Origin: Cesiribacter sp.
GTDB taxonomy: Bacteria; Bacteroidota; Bacteroidia; Cytophagales; Cyclobacteriaceae
Length of the DNA: 13,099 nucleotides
Assembly (NCBI GenBank): GCA_030147305.1
Contig: JASLAE010000257.1
Coordinates: 1 to 13,099, forward strand
Reading direction: 5' to 3'
Numbering within the stretch: the stretch's first letter is position 1; each line of letters begins with the position of its first letter. A model generated the notes under the pieces. It saw nothing but the letters and a program-made list of their open reading frames with translations, was not told the DNA's origin and searched no databases. Position numbers and translations under genes: made by a program. Below are positions 1 through 6,100 of this stretch, piece after piece.

Positions 1-73
1 TGAACCGACTGGACCGCTCCATCATAGAACGAATCTCGGCTAAGTCATTTAAATAATTTTCAGTCTTGTTCAT
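1..73 (-). CDS. N-terminal fragment of a hypothetical (probably membrane) protein, cut by the window edge
   Basis: On the minus strand an ATG at 73-71 opens a frame that stays open to the window edge and reads MNKTENYLNDLAEIRSMMER followed by SSRF. From memory, an acidic start leading into 'IRSMMERSSRF' resembles the beginning of small Bacteroidetes membrane proteins in which hydrophobic segments follow directly; only 24 codons are visible, so the membrane assignment is inference. Upstream, between 81 and 97, is an inverted repeat ACTTTG-N5-CAAAGT that overlaps a sequence resembling a -7 element (TTACTTTG on the minus strand). This suggests the gene has its own, possibly repressible, promoter. 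The function is not known to me. Confidence 0.6.
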   Translation of the reverse strand, partial: MNKTENYLNDLAEIRSMMERSSRF

Positions 74-80
74 TTAAAGT

Positions 81-97
81 ACTTTGTGATTCAAAGT
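81..97. promoter_or_regulatory. Inverted repeat ACTTTG-N5-CAAAGT in front of the left-edge gene
   Basis: The two 6-base arms (81-86 and 92-97) are perfect reverse complements. The right arm overlaps TTACTTTG on the minus strand (99-92), which differs from the Bacteroidetes -7 consensus TAnnTTTG at one position and ends about 18 bases before the start codon. The arrangement would suit an operator over a promoter, but no clear -33 element was found at the usual distance. Confidence 0.3.
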
Positions 98-216
98 AAA
101 GCAATGTCTATCAAAAAGACTATTAAGCCCAAAAAAAAATTTGAGGTTCTGCCTTAAAAGCTTCAGAAATTGGTGTGCTCAGGTAAAATATTCCATACCA
201 ACAGCTCGTTTGACCA

Positions 217-447
217 TCAGGTAAATGTAATTGCAGCTTCTTTTTTGGATAGCCCTGTAGAATACCCTGGGTTACTCATAGCCAGAACGTGCTTATCTGC
301 TTGAAAAGGGATGCCTGCCAGACACGCAAGAAGGGAATAGGCCATTGCTCTACAGGTAATCTTATTAGCCAGATGGCGCCGCCTTCTATGATTTATCTGC
401 CTGTTGAGTATTAGTTGTAGGGAGGGCTGGTGGCTCAAACAGCACAT
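217..447 (-). CDS. Doubtful 76-aa ORF, unknown
   Basis: The frame runs from an ATG at 447 to a TGA at 217. The protein starts with a Cys/His/Arg-rich stretch and continues with AMAYSLLACLAGIPFQADKH and a lysine-rich end. I do not recognise a family. There is no clear promoter, no ribosome binding site and no conserved neighbour. The C-terminal half looks more protein-like than the N-terminal half, so it could be the tail of a decayed gene rather than an intact one. It could equally be a chance ORF. Confidence 0.2.
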   Translation of the reverse strand: MCCLSHQPSLQLILNRQINHRRRRHLANKITCRAMAYSLLACLAGIPFQADKHVLAMSNPGYSTGLSKKEAAITFT

Positions 448-511
448 GCAGGATAGCCCTCTCCACCCAAAAAAGTTGAAAAAGATAGGAGAAGCCCTAT
501 TAAAGTAAAAC

Positions 512-544
512 GTTCATAGCCTTTTTGCGGGATTGGCTATGAAC
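512..544 (-). terminator. Hairpin downstream of the histidine kinase, possible terminator
   Basis: GTTCATAGCC (512-521) and GGCTATGAAC (535-544) form a perfect 10-bp stem with a 13-base loop. On the minus strand the hairpin lies about 90 bases past the kinase stop codon and is followed by GTTTTACTTT. On the plus strand it is followed by ATATTTTTG. It may terminate in either direction; the kinase is the only nearby gene that needs one. Confidence 0.45.
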
Positions 545-633
545 ATATTTTTGTAAAAGACCACACACATACAGCCTCTATTTAAGAAAGACCTTTCCTG
601 GATGCTGCCTTTACTTAGCGGTAAAAATGACTC

Positions 634-2163
634 TTAATCCAGGTCCTGCTTTTTTAACCATACAGTAATGGTAGTGCCAATCTCTAGCGCACTGTCCACC
701 TGTATGCGGCCTTCGTATTTTTCTACAATTTTCTTAACTATATAGAGGCCAATGCCACTGCCGGAGGAGTGACTATGGAAACGCTTGAACATATCGAAGA
801 CTTTATCTTTATGTTCCGGCGCTATGCCAATTCCATTGTCATGAATGGATATTTTGTAATACTCATCTTCAAATTCCGATCTTACCTGTACGTGCGGTGT
901 ACGCTCCGGATGGCGGTATTTGAGCGCATTCGTCAGTAAGTTATCCAGCAGGCTGCGCATGTGTTTGCGGGATATGCAGCAGATCTCGTCCTCGACCAAA
1001 TCGGTTTCCAGCACAGCATTGCTGCCTTCAAAAAGTAGCTGGTGGTTTACTTTAAACTCTTCAATGAGCTCCGGCAGATTTATCCAATGTGTATCTTCAG
1101 CGTTATCGCGTTGTATGCGCGTTACATCTGCCAGGTCGTGAATGGTTTGCTTGAGTTGTTGCACAGATTTGTCCATGCGGTCATAAAGATTCTGCATATC
1201 TTCACGGCCGCTGGCAGGAGACTTGCTTTTGAGGAGCTGTAACAGGCCATCAATGTTTAGAATTGGGGTACGCAGGTCATGCGAGGCAGTATAGACAAAA
1301 TTATCGAGCTCGTCGTTGGTACGCTGCAGTTCGTCATTTTTTTCTACCTGTTCGTGTATGTTGGTAGATGTGCCAAACCAGCGCACAATTTCATTCAGCT
1401 TGTTCTTCATGGGGACACTGCGGCTCAAATGCCAGTGATACCGATTATGTTTGTCGGCTATGCGGAGCTTAGTTTCAAAAACTGTTCCTTTATTAGCAGC
1501 TTCTTCAAATAACTTATTAGCAATTAGCAGATCATCTGGATGTACCTTGTTGAGCCAGCCACTGTTTTTGGCTTCTTCTTCACTTTGTCCTGTATAACTA
1601 AACCATGTTTTGTTCAGGTGGTCCGTCTGTCCATCGGGACCAGAAGACCACACAATTTGCGGAATGGCATCTGTGAGGAACCTGTAGCTTTCTGCCAGCG
1701 CCTCTAACTCCTGGGTACGTTCCTGTACCTTCTCTTCAAGTGACTCATTCAGGGTTTTCAGCTCTTCATTCATCTCTTTCCATCTGTTGGTGCTTGGCAG
1801 CAATATGAGCTGCGGGGTAATGCGCACAAGCAAAATGGCAGTGCCGATGGAAGCAAGTGCGGTTATGATACGGATGGCAGAATCTGTCAGGTACCAGGGT
1901 TCCCAGATGTTCACGACATCCATTACATGAGTAGCGCCACAGCCAAGAATAAAAACAGCGAAGAGGATTAGCATCCACATATAGGCAAAGTCAGCTTCCT
2001 TTCTGCTGCGCACAATTTTTACCAGGCTTAAAGGAATCGTCATGTAGGCCAGGGCGATAATGCCATCAGAGATCGCATGCGACCACAATATATATGGCTC
2101 CCAGTAGTAGCAATGCCCATGGGGCATGAAATTAGATTCAAGTGTATCGAAAAGAGGGTCCAT
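634..2163 (-). CDS. Sensor histidine kinase with an ethylene-receptor-like (ETR1-type) membrane domain, PAS, HisKA and HATPase
   Basis: This is a 509-aa sensor kinase. Residues about 25-117 match the ethylene-binding domain of plant ETR1 and cyanobacterial homologues. Three membrane segments are present. Asp33, Tyr40, Ile43 and Pro44 sit in SDGIIALAYMTIP, and Ile72, Cys75 and His79 sit in FILGCGATH; these match ETR1 Asp25, Tyr32, Ile35, Pro36, Ile62, Cys65 and His69, and the Cys and His are the Cu(I) ligands. A coiled-coil linker (about 130-158) leads to a PAS domain (about 158-272). The H-box SHDLRTP follows with phospho-acceptor His295, then an ATPase domain with N-box Asn412, DNGIGI (442-447) and GSGIGL (468-473). 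No response regulator is nearby, so it is an orphan kinase. The frame extends to a TTG at 2271, but that lies in the loop of a terminator hairpin; the ATG at 2163 is preferred. Ethylene itself as the signal is inference. Confidence 0.9.
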   Translation of the reverse strand: MDPLFDTLESNFMPHGHCYYWEPYILWSHAISDGIIALAYMTIPLSLVKIVRSRKEADFAYMWMLILFAVFILGCGATHVMDVVNIWEPWYLTDSAIRIITALASIGTAILLVRITPQLILLPSTNRWKEMNEELKTLNESLEEKVQERTQELEALAESYRFLTDAIPQIVWSSGPDGQTDHLNKTWFSYTGQSEEEAKNSGWLNKVHPDDLLIANKLFEEAANKGTVFETKLRIADKHNRYHWHLSRSVPMKNKLNEIVRWFGTSTNIHEQVEKNDELQRTNDELDNFVYTASHDLRTPILNIDGLLQLLKSKSPASGREDMQNLYDRMDKSVQQLKQTIHDLADVTRIQRDNAEDTHWINLPELIEEFKVNHQLLFEGSNAVLETDLVEDEICCISRKHMRSLLDNLLTNALKYRHPERTPHVQVRSEFEDEYYKISIHDNGIGIAPEHKDKVFDMFKRFHSHSSGSGIGLYIVKKIVEKYEGRIQVDSALEIGTTITVWLKKQDLD

Positions 2164-2187
2164 GATAACGAAGCAGAGATATAAGCT

Positions 2188-2195
2188 GAAATATA
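2188..2195 (-). promoter_or_regulatory. Possible -7 element of the histidine kinase
   Basis: On the minus strand the sequence reads TATATTTC, one base off TAnnTTTG. It would place a transcript start about 15-20 bases before the ATG at 2163, which agrees with the shorter start of the kinase. No good -33 element was seen at the expected distance. Confidence 0.25.
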
Positions 2196-2251
2196 CACCT
2201 AATGCTTTTAAGATGGGAATAACAACAGAATGGATTTGTACTGGTATTGAA

Positions 2252-2289
2252 AACAAACAGCACCCAATCAAAGGGATCGGGTGCTGTTT
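2252..2289 (-). terminator. Rho-independent terminator after the 68-aa gene
   Basis: AAACAGCACCC and GGGTGCTGTTT form a perfect 11-bp stem around a loop of about 13 bases. On the minus strand the stem is followed by a T-rich run (GTTTTC). It begins about 28 bases past the stop codon of the small minus-strand gene and lies upstream of the kinase ATG, so the two genes are probably separate transcripts. Confidence 0.75.
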
Positions 2290-2316
2290 AAATTGTATAG
2301 AATGGTATGAAAATTA

Positions 2317-2523
2317 TTAATTAGGCTGCTCTCTCCACTGCCCGGCAAGCTCGCTAATAGTATGAATGCCATGGATGCTAGGCACTTTGACAGGACTATT
2401 CTTGTGGTATAAAGTCTTCTCCAGCTCTGCTACCTCTACTTTAGTTTTCTCAATATGCCATGCTATTAAAGCATTCAGCTCGCGTAGCCTGGTAAGCAGA
2501 TCTGTTTGGTGATTTGGTTCCAT
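2317..2523 (-). CDS. Small hypothetical protein, 68 aa
   Basis: An ATG at 2523 opens a 68-codon frame ending at 2317. The protein is hydrophilic. Residues about 8-38 form a probable amphipathic helix or coiled coil (LLTRLRELNALIAWHIEKTK and the following KVEVAELEK). The C-terminal part is less ordered and contains several His. No signal peptide, membrane segment or Cys is present. I recognise no family. A strong terminator follows directly, which supports it being a transcribed gene. The palindrome-rich interval 2524-2960 lies directly upstream and could hold its control region. There is no evidence that it works with the adjacent ethylene-receptor-like kinase. Confidence 0.55.
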   Translation of the reverse strand: MEPNHQTDLLTRLRELNALIAWHIEKTKVEVAELEKTLYHKNSPVKVPSIHGIHTISELAGQWREQPN

Positions 2524-2672
2524 ATGCAGTAATAATGTCGAGTGTCAATAGTTGTAGATCGTAACGCTTGAATAAACCCTGCCCCTTCTTGCTATGGATA
2601 TACGTAGCATTTACTTCACAAAGATCTTTGGCACAGGCTTATTTTAAAATTTAAAATCTGTGCATACATAAC

Positions 2673-2709
2673 GTAAGGGTTTACCCTTACTATTCCCTGA
2701 AAACCCTTA
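2673..2709. promoter_or_regulatory. Palindrome plus direct repeat, operator-like
   Basis: GTAAGGGT and ACCCTTAC (2673-2680 and 2683-2690) form a perfect 8-bp dyad about a TT centre. The half-site ACCCTTA recurs in the same orientation at 2703-2709, exactly 20 bases after its first copy at 2683-2689, which puts the two on one face of the helix (about two turns). This looks like a binding site for a dimeric regulator with an extra half-site. The regulator is unknown. Confidence 0.35.
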
Positions 2710-2901
2710 AAGCGATGGAAGGTGAACAGGCATCTTTAGACAGCTTTTGTACTTACCTGCTTTGTATTGTTGAGAGATAAACCTTAAATGCAGTAATGCA
2801 TTAAACAGAATGCAGGTTTTTCCTCACGCTTTCTGATCTGTATGGTTGTAATTATATGTAAATCAGAAAGATAAGGTATTTTAGCAGCGTATTGCCTATG
2901 C

Positions 2902-2920
2902 AGTATAGTATTACTATACT
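2902..2920. repeat. Perfect 19-base palindrome with a single central base
   Basis: AGTATAGTA (2902-2910) and TACTATACT (2912-2920) are exact reverse complements around T2911. A second inverted repeat, TTGAGAAAA / TTTTCTCAA, begins at the very next base (2921). Neither is followed by a strong T-run, so operator or RNA structure is more likely than a terminator. Confidence 0.45.
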
Positions 2921-3041
2921 TTGAGAAAATATAAATGATCTCTTATTGATTTTTCTCAATATAATGTGCAAATAGGCTCATAAACTTACATCTGCTGTTA
3001 GCCATTATAGGTAATTGCCAGGTTATGATTAACAGTGCACT

Positions 3042-3073
3042 TAAAAAAAAGGCCAGCCTTGTAAGGCTGGCCT
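3042..3073 (-). terminator. Rho-independent terminator of rimO
   Basis: On the minus strand AGGCCAGCCTT and AAGGCTGGCCT form a stem of about 10 bp and are followed by a run of eight T (plus-strand A run 3043-3050). It lies 24 bases past the rimO stop codon. This is one of the clearest terminators in the window. Confidence 0.9.
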
Positions 3074-3096
3074 GAACACTATCAATATCGTAATGC

Positions 3097-4416
3097 CTAA
3101 AGGGCAGGTTCACCATATAGGTCAAACTCGGCGGCATCAGTAATGGTGATGTTGGCAAAATCACCCACGCGCAGGTAGTGTCGGGTAGCATCTATCAGCA
3201 CCTCGTTGTCTACTTCCGGAGAATCATGCTCGGTGCGGCCAACGTAGAAACCACTTTCTTTTTTATCAATCAACACCTTTAAGGTCTGCCCTATTTTTTG
3301 TTGGTTGATGCCTGCACTGATACTTTCCTGAAGTTCCATGAGCTCATCGGCCCTTTGTTGCTTTACTTCCTCGGGTAGTTTGTCTTCCATGCTGTAGGCA
3401 TGGGTGCTCTCTTCATGTGAGTAGGTAAAAACGCCCAGGCGTTCAAAGCGCATGCGTTCGGCAAAACTTAGCATTTCTTCAAATTCAGCTTCTCCTTCGC
3501 CGGGATGTCCTGCAATAAAGGTAGTGCGAATGGCAATACCAGGTACTTTTTGGCGAATGGTGTGAATAAGTTCTTCCTGCTTCTGCCGGGAAGTACCGCG
3601 GCGCATCAATTTCAGAACTTCGCTGCTGCCATGCTGCAGGGGTATGTCCAGATACTTGCAAATGTTGGAACGCTCCCGCATTACATCCAGCACATCCAGC
3701 GGAAAACCGGTAGGGTAGGCGTAGTGCAGCCTTATCCACTCAAGGCCTTCTACATCGGAGAGGCGGCTGAGCAGCTCTGCCAGGTTGCGCTTTTTATAGA
3801 GATCCAGGCCATAGTAGGTAGAATCCTGTGCGATGAGCAGTACTTCTTTGGTGCCACCCTTTACCAGGTGGCTGGCTTCTTTTACCAGCTCTTCTATGGG
3901 GCGGCTAATGTGTCCGCCACGCATAAGCGGAATAGCACAGAAGGAGCAGGGGCGATCGCAGCCTTCACTTATTTTTAAATAAGCATAATGGTTGTGGGTA
4001 GTAAGCAGGCGTTCGCCAACCAGTTCATGCTTATAATCTGCTTTTAAGGTTTTCAGGAGCCGGGGCAGCTCCCGGGTACCAAACCAGGCATCTACCTCCG
4101 GAATTTCTTTTTCCAGCTCACCCTGGTAGCGCTGGCTGAGGCAGCCTGTTACATATACCTTTTCCACCAGGCCTTCGCCTTTGGCATCTACATAACGCAA
4201 AATCGTATCAATGCTTTCCTGCTTGGCATTGTCTATAAAACCACAGGTATTGATGACCACTACGTTGGCATCATCATTTTGGCTTTCGTGGGTTGCATCA
4301 ATGCTATTGCCCCTTAGCTGGGTAAGCAGCACCTCAGAATCAACGAGGTTTTTGCTGCAACCCATGGTTACAATATTTACTTTGTGCTTTTTTAAATTTT
4401 TGGCTCTGGTCTTCAA
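3097..4416 (-). CDS. rimO: Ribosomal protein S12 methylthiotransferase RimO
   Basis: RimO is a radical-SAM enzyme that adds a methylthio group to a conserved aspartate of ribosomal protein S12. At 439 aa it has the family's usual size. The N-terminal UPF0004 domain carries the three cluster-binding cysteines: Cys20 in VTMGCSKN, Cys58 in INTCGF and Cys92 in VTGCLSQRY. The radical-SAM motif SEGCDRPCSFC gives Cys153, Cys157 and Cys160. A C-terminal TRAM-like domain occupies about residues 370-436. The start must be the TTG at 4416: the only downstream ATG (Met18) is two codons before Cys20 and the frame has no upstream ATG before a stop. A purine-rich stretch (AGGAAAAGAG) precedes the TTG. It is transcribed away from the DUF6452/DUF6048 pair and ends in its own terminator. 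Confidence 0.95.
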   Translation of the reverse strand: MKTRAKNLKKHKVNIVTMGCSKNLVDSEVLLTQLRGNSIDATHESQNDDANVVVINTCGFIDNAKQESIDTILRYVDAKGEGLVEKVYVTGCLSQRYQGELEKEIPEVDAWFGTRELPRLLKTLKADYKHELVGERLLTTHNHYAYLKISEGCDRPCSFCAIPLMRGGHISRPIEELVKEASHLVKGGTKEVLLIAQDSTYYGLDLYKKRNLAELLSRLSDVEGLEWIRLHYAYPTGFPLDVLDVMRERSNICKYLDIPLQHGSSEVLKLMRRGTSRQKQEELIHTIRQKVPGIAIRTTFIAGHPGEGEAEFEEMLSFAERMRFERLGVFTYSHEESTHAYSMEDKLPEEVKQQRADELMELQESISAGINQQKIGQTLKVLIDKKESGFYVGRTEHDSPEVDNEVLIDATRHYLRVGDFANITITDAAEFDLYGEPAL

Positions 4417-4694
4417 GGGAATCTTTTCCTCTCTTTTCCTGTAAAACTGCGATCAGGTTCGGCGATCGGTACTATTTTCTCCGGTGCAGGCATATATGTT
4501 TAAGTAGCCTGCCAGCGTTTCTGATTAAATCAGGTGCTTTCGGGAGGAAACCATCATGAAGCAATCATCACTGGTTACATCATTAAAGGCTTAGTGGTTC
4601 CTTCCCTCCTTCTTAATACAGATTCTTTTTCGGAAGAAACGCAAAAATAACACAATTTCACCAGCAGTAGGTTTCCGCAGGTGGGTCTTATTCA
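4417..4694. other. Divergent intergenic region between rimO and the DUF6452-like gene
   Basis: This region of about 280 bases should hold both promoters. On the minus strand TATTTTTG (4649-4642) matches TAnnTTTG exactly and would give rimO a leader of about 220 bases. A 13-base palindrome CTGATT-A-AATCAG lies at 4521-4533. A purine-rich GGGAGGAAA (4542-4550) precedes a 12-codon plus-strand frame at 4556 (MKQSSLVTSLKA), too short to call a gene. Confidence 0.4.
4642..4649 (-). promoter_or_regulatory. -7 element (TATTTTTG), candidate rimO promoter
   Basis: The minus-strand sequence matches the Bacteroidetes -7 consensus TAnnTTTG at all fixed positions. A convincing -33 TTG/TTTG was not seen at 19-21 bases upstream. 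If used, the rimO transcript would have an unusually long leader. Confidence 0.35.
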
Positions 4695-4702
4695 TAACTT
4701 TG
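4672..4702 (+). promoter_or_regulatory. Bacteroidetes-type promoter of the DUF6452/DUF6048 pair
   Basis: TAACTTTG (4695-4702) is a full match to the -7 consensus TAnnTTTG. TTTC (4672-4675), a near match to TTTG, lies 19 bases upstream in the -33 position. The ATG at 4712 is only nine bases past the -7 element, so the mRNA would have almost no leader. The annotated frame could also be opened at a TTG (4700), but that codon is part of the -7 element. Confidence 0.6.
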
Positions 4703-4711
4703 CGGCTACGC

Positions 4712-5230
4712 ATGCGATATTTAATTGTTTTACTCTTCAGTACTGTTGGTTTTTGGGCTTGCCAGCCTGAAGAAGCCTGCATTTCTTCTGCTACCAGCCG
4801 CGTGTTGCTGGGCTTTTATGTCGATAGCATATATGTAGATACTTTAGCTACTGGCGGCATAAACCGCATTGATAGTCTGCTGTGGGACACTATTCGCTTT
4901 GTAAGAGTAACCAGTACCACAGCAGATAGCACATTCTGGGAAAATGATTCAGCAAATTCATTGCGCACCACCCGCTTGCTGCTGGCGCTTGATCCTGACA
5001 AAGACGAAACAACCTTTCTTTTTGAGCAGCCCGATACACCTACCGATACGCTTACCCTGCGCTATCAAAGACGTTACCGGCTGATTTCAACGGATTGTCC
5101 GCTGGAAGTAAGCTTTCGTGAGCTGCAGGTGGTGCACAATACCTTCGATACTGCCGTAGTCGTCAATACTGAATTGATTGAGCCGAGCAACGATACGGAC
5201 GTGCAGATAATTCGACCCCGGCAGGAATGA
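4712..5230 (+). CDS. DUF6452-like lipoprotein, first gene of a two-gene operon
   Basis: This 172-aa protein starts MRYLIVLLFSTVGFWAC, a lipoprotein signal peptide with the lipidated cysteine at position 17. CQPEEACIS follows, reminiscent of the Cys-rich start of DUF6452 proteins. The mature part is rich in Asp, Thr and Ser and in alternating hydrophobic residues, suggesting a beta-sandwich, with one further Cys (in STDCPLEVSF). The ATG at 4712 is preferred over a TTG at 4700 because the latter lies inside the -7 promoter element. The stop overlaps the next start as ATGA, so the two proteins are probably translationally coupled. From memory, DUF6452 and DUF6048 genes are neighbours in other Bacteroidetes. 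Function unknown; probably periplasmic or outer-membrane anchored. Confidence 0.8.
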   Translation: MRYLIVLLFSTVGFWACQPEEACISSATSRVLLGFYVDSIYVDTLATGGINRIDSLLWDTIRFVRVTSTTADSTFWENDSANSLRTTRLLLALDPDKDETTFLFEQPDTPTDTLTLRYQRRYRLISTDCPLEVSFRELQVVHNTFDTAVVVNTELIEPSNDTDVQIIRPRQE

Positions 5231-5943
5231 TAAATCTATCTACCTATATCATAGGCCTTTGCCTGCTCTGTCTGCCAATGCTGGCAGGAGCCCAGGTGGT
5301 TGCCGATACCGTAATCCAGGAGGTGCCTGCCCCTGTTGATACCCTTGTAAAAGAGCCCTTTCGAATAAACGGGCTCAGGTTTGGAGTAGATCTGAAGCCC
5401 TGGATCCAAACCATTGCCAGCAGCGAAAGAGCAGCCTACAATGTGCATCTTCGGCTCGAAGGCGGACCTGGCGAACTTATTCGCTATGGCGCATTGCTGG
5501 ATTTTACCCAATCAGAAACAAACCTCGGGGATGATGATGACAGCACTACCTATTTTAACAAAGGTACGGTGGCCAGATTGGGCGTTTACATGAATATTAT
5601 TCCCGACGATCTTGAGCAGAACCTGGTAACCATCGGTGTTGGGTATGGTCGTAGCTGGTTCGACGAATCGCTCAAAGGGTATGTAGATGACGATATATAT
5701 GGCTTTTTTCCCATAAACCGAAGCTCTACAGGCCTGGGGGGAGGCTGGGTTGAATTAACTGCTGGTATGCAGGCCAGGGTATGGAAAGGATTTTTTGTAG
5801 GCTATGAATTCCAGCTTAAGTTGCTGCCGCATTTCAGGGACCGGGATCAGGTCCAGATCTATGAAATTCCCGGTTTTGGCAAGGCCAGCCAAAAGTCAGC
5901 CCTGGGCTTTAGCTATTTCCTGCTTTATCGCTTGCCGCTATAA
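5227..5943 (+). CDS. DUF6048-like secreted protein, probable outer-membrane barrel
   Basis: The protein is 238 aa. Residues 1-22 (MINLSTYIIGLCLLCLPMLAGA) are a signal peptide with a probable cleavage after GAQ or GA. The mature N-terminus is a Val/Pro/Thr-rich linker, followed by FRINGLRFGVDLKPWI and repeated amphipathic strands such as YNVHLRLEGG, VTIGVGYGRSWF and FFVGYEFQLKLLP. The last residues (GFSYFLLYRLPL) resemble the closing strand of an outer-membrane barrel. The layout matches my memory of DUF6048, which follows DUF6452. The start ATG overlaps the stop of the upstream gene (ATGA), so the two are one operon. No terminator is obvious after it. Biochemical function unknown. Confidence 0.8.
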   Translation: MINLSTYIIGLCLLCLPMLAGAQVVADTVIQEVPAPVDTLVKEPFRINGLRFGVDLKPWIQTIASSERAAYNVHLRLEGGPGELIRYGALLDFTQSETNLGDDDDSTTYFNKGTVARLGVYMNIIPDDLEQNLVTIGVGYGRSWFDESLKGYVDDDIYGFFPINRSSTGLGGGWVELTAGMQARVWKGFFVGYEFQLKLLPHFRDRDQVQIYEIPGFGKASQKSALGFSYFLLYRLPL

Positions 5944-6100
5944 TATTCAACTGCGGCTTTCGAGTCTCCGCGCAAAACCATAAAGGCTGGCTTATTGGCT
6001 TACATCCGGCCGCTCAATCTAAACTAAATTAAGATAACTATACTGCCTTTATATGAGTTAGGCTTTAAATACTATTCTTTAGAATATGGCTGGATTACGC

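Larger units (their letters stand above)
98..633. other. Interval without a convincing gene
   Basis: The only long open frame is a 76-codon minus-strand ORF (217-447), listed separately as doubtful. A plus-strand ATG at 104 opens an 18-codon Lys-rich frame (MSIKKTIKPKKKFEVLP) beside an A-rich run at 130-139, too short to call. A strong hairpin lies at 512-544. I see no RNA gene or mobile element ends here. Confidence 0.5.
2524..3041. other. Gene-free interval with many inverted repeats
   Basis: No open frame here looks like a gene. The interval contains several separate perfect dyads: CAAAGATCTTTG (2619-2630); GTAAGGGT-TT-ACCCTTAC (2673-2690), with ACCCTTA repeated directly 20 bases later at 2703-2709; CTTTCTGAT / ATCAGAAAG (2829-2837 and 2862-2870); AGTATAGTA-T-TACTATACT (2902-2920); and TTGAGAAAA / TTTTCTCAA (2921-2929 and 2951-2959). 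It is markedly A+T-rich compared with the genes. It may be a control region for the 68-aa gene or encode a structured RNA. Confidence 0.5.

Noticed and set aside
104..157. 18-codon Lys-rich ORF (MSIKKTIKPKKKFEVLP)
   Set aside because: Too short and biased by an A-rich run; no promoter or ribosome binding site supports it.
2524..3041. CRISPR array or tRNA in the repeat-rich interval
   Set aside because: The repeats are different from one another and not regularly spaced; no cloverleaf or CCA end was found.
2943..3191. 82-codon minus-strand ORF across the rimO terminator
   Set aside because: It overlaps the end of rimO in another frame and runs through the terminator; no motif supports it.
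3505..3978. 157-codon plus-strand ORF
   Set aside because: It lies entirely inside rimO on the opposite strand and encodes no recognisable motif; the rimO frame is certain.
4556..4594. 12-codon ORF after a purine-rich stretch (MKQSSLVTSLKA), possible leader peptide
   Set aside because: No downstream gene on that strand is placed to be controlled by it, and no codon bias suggests attenuation.
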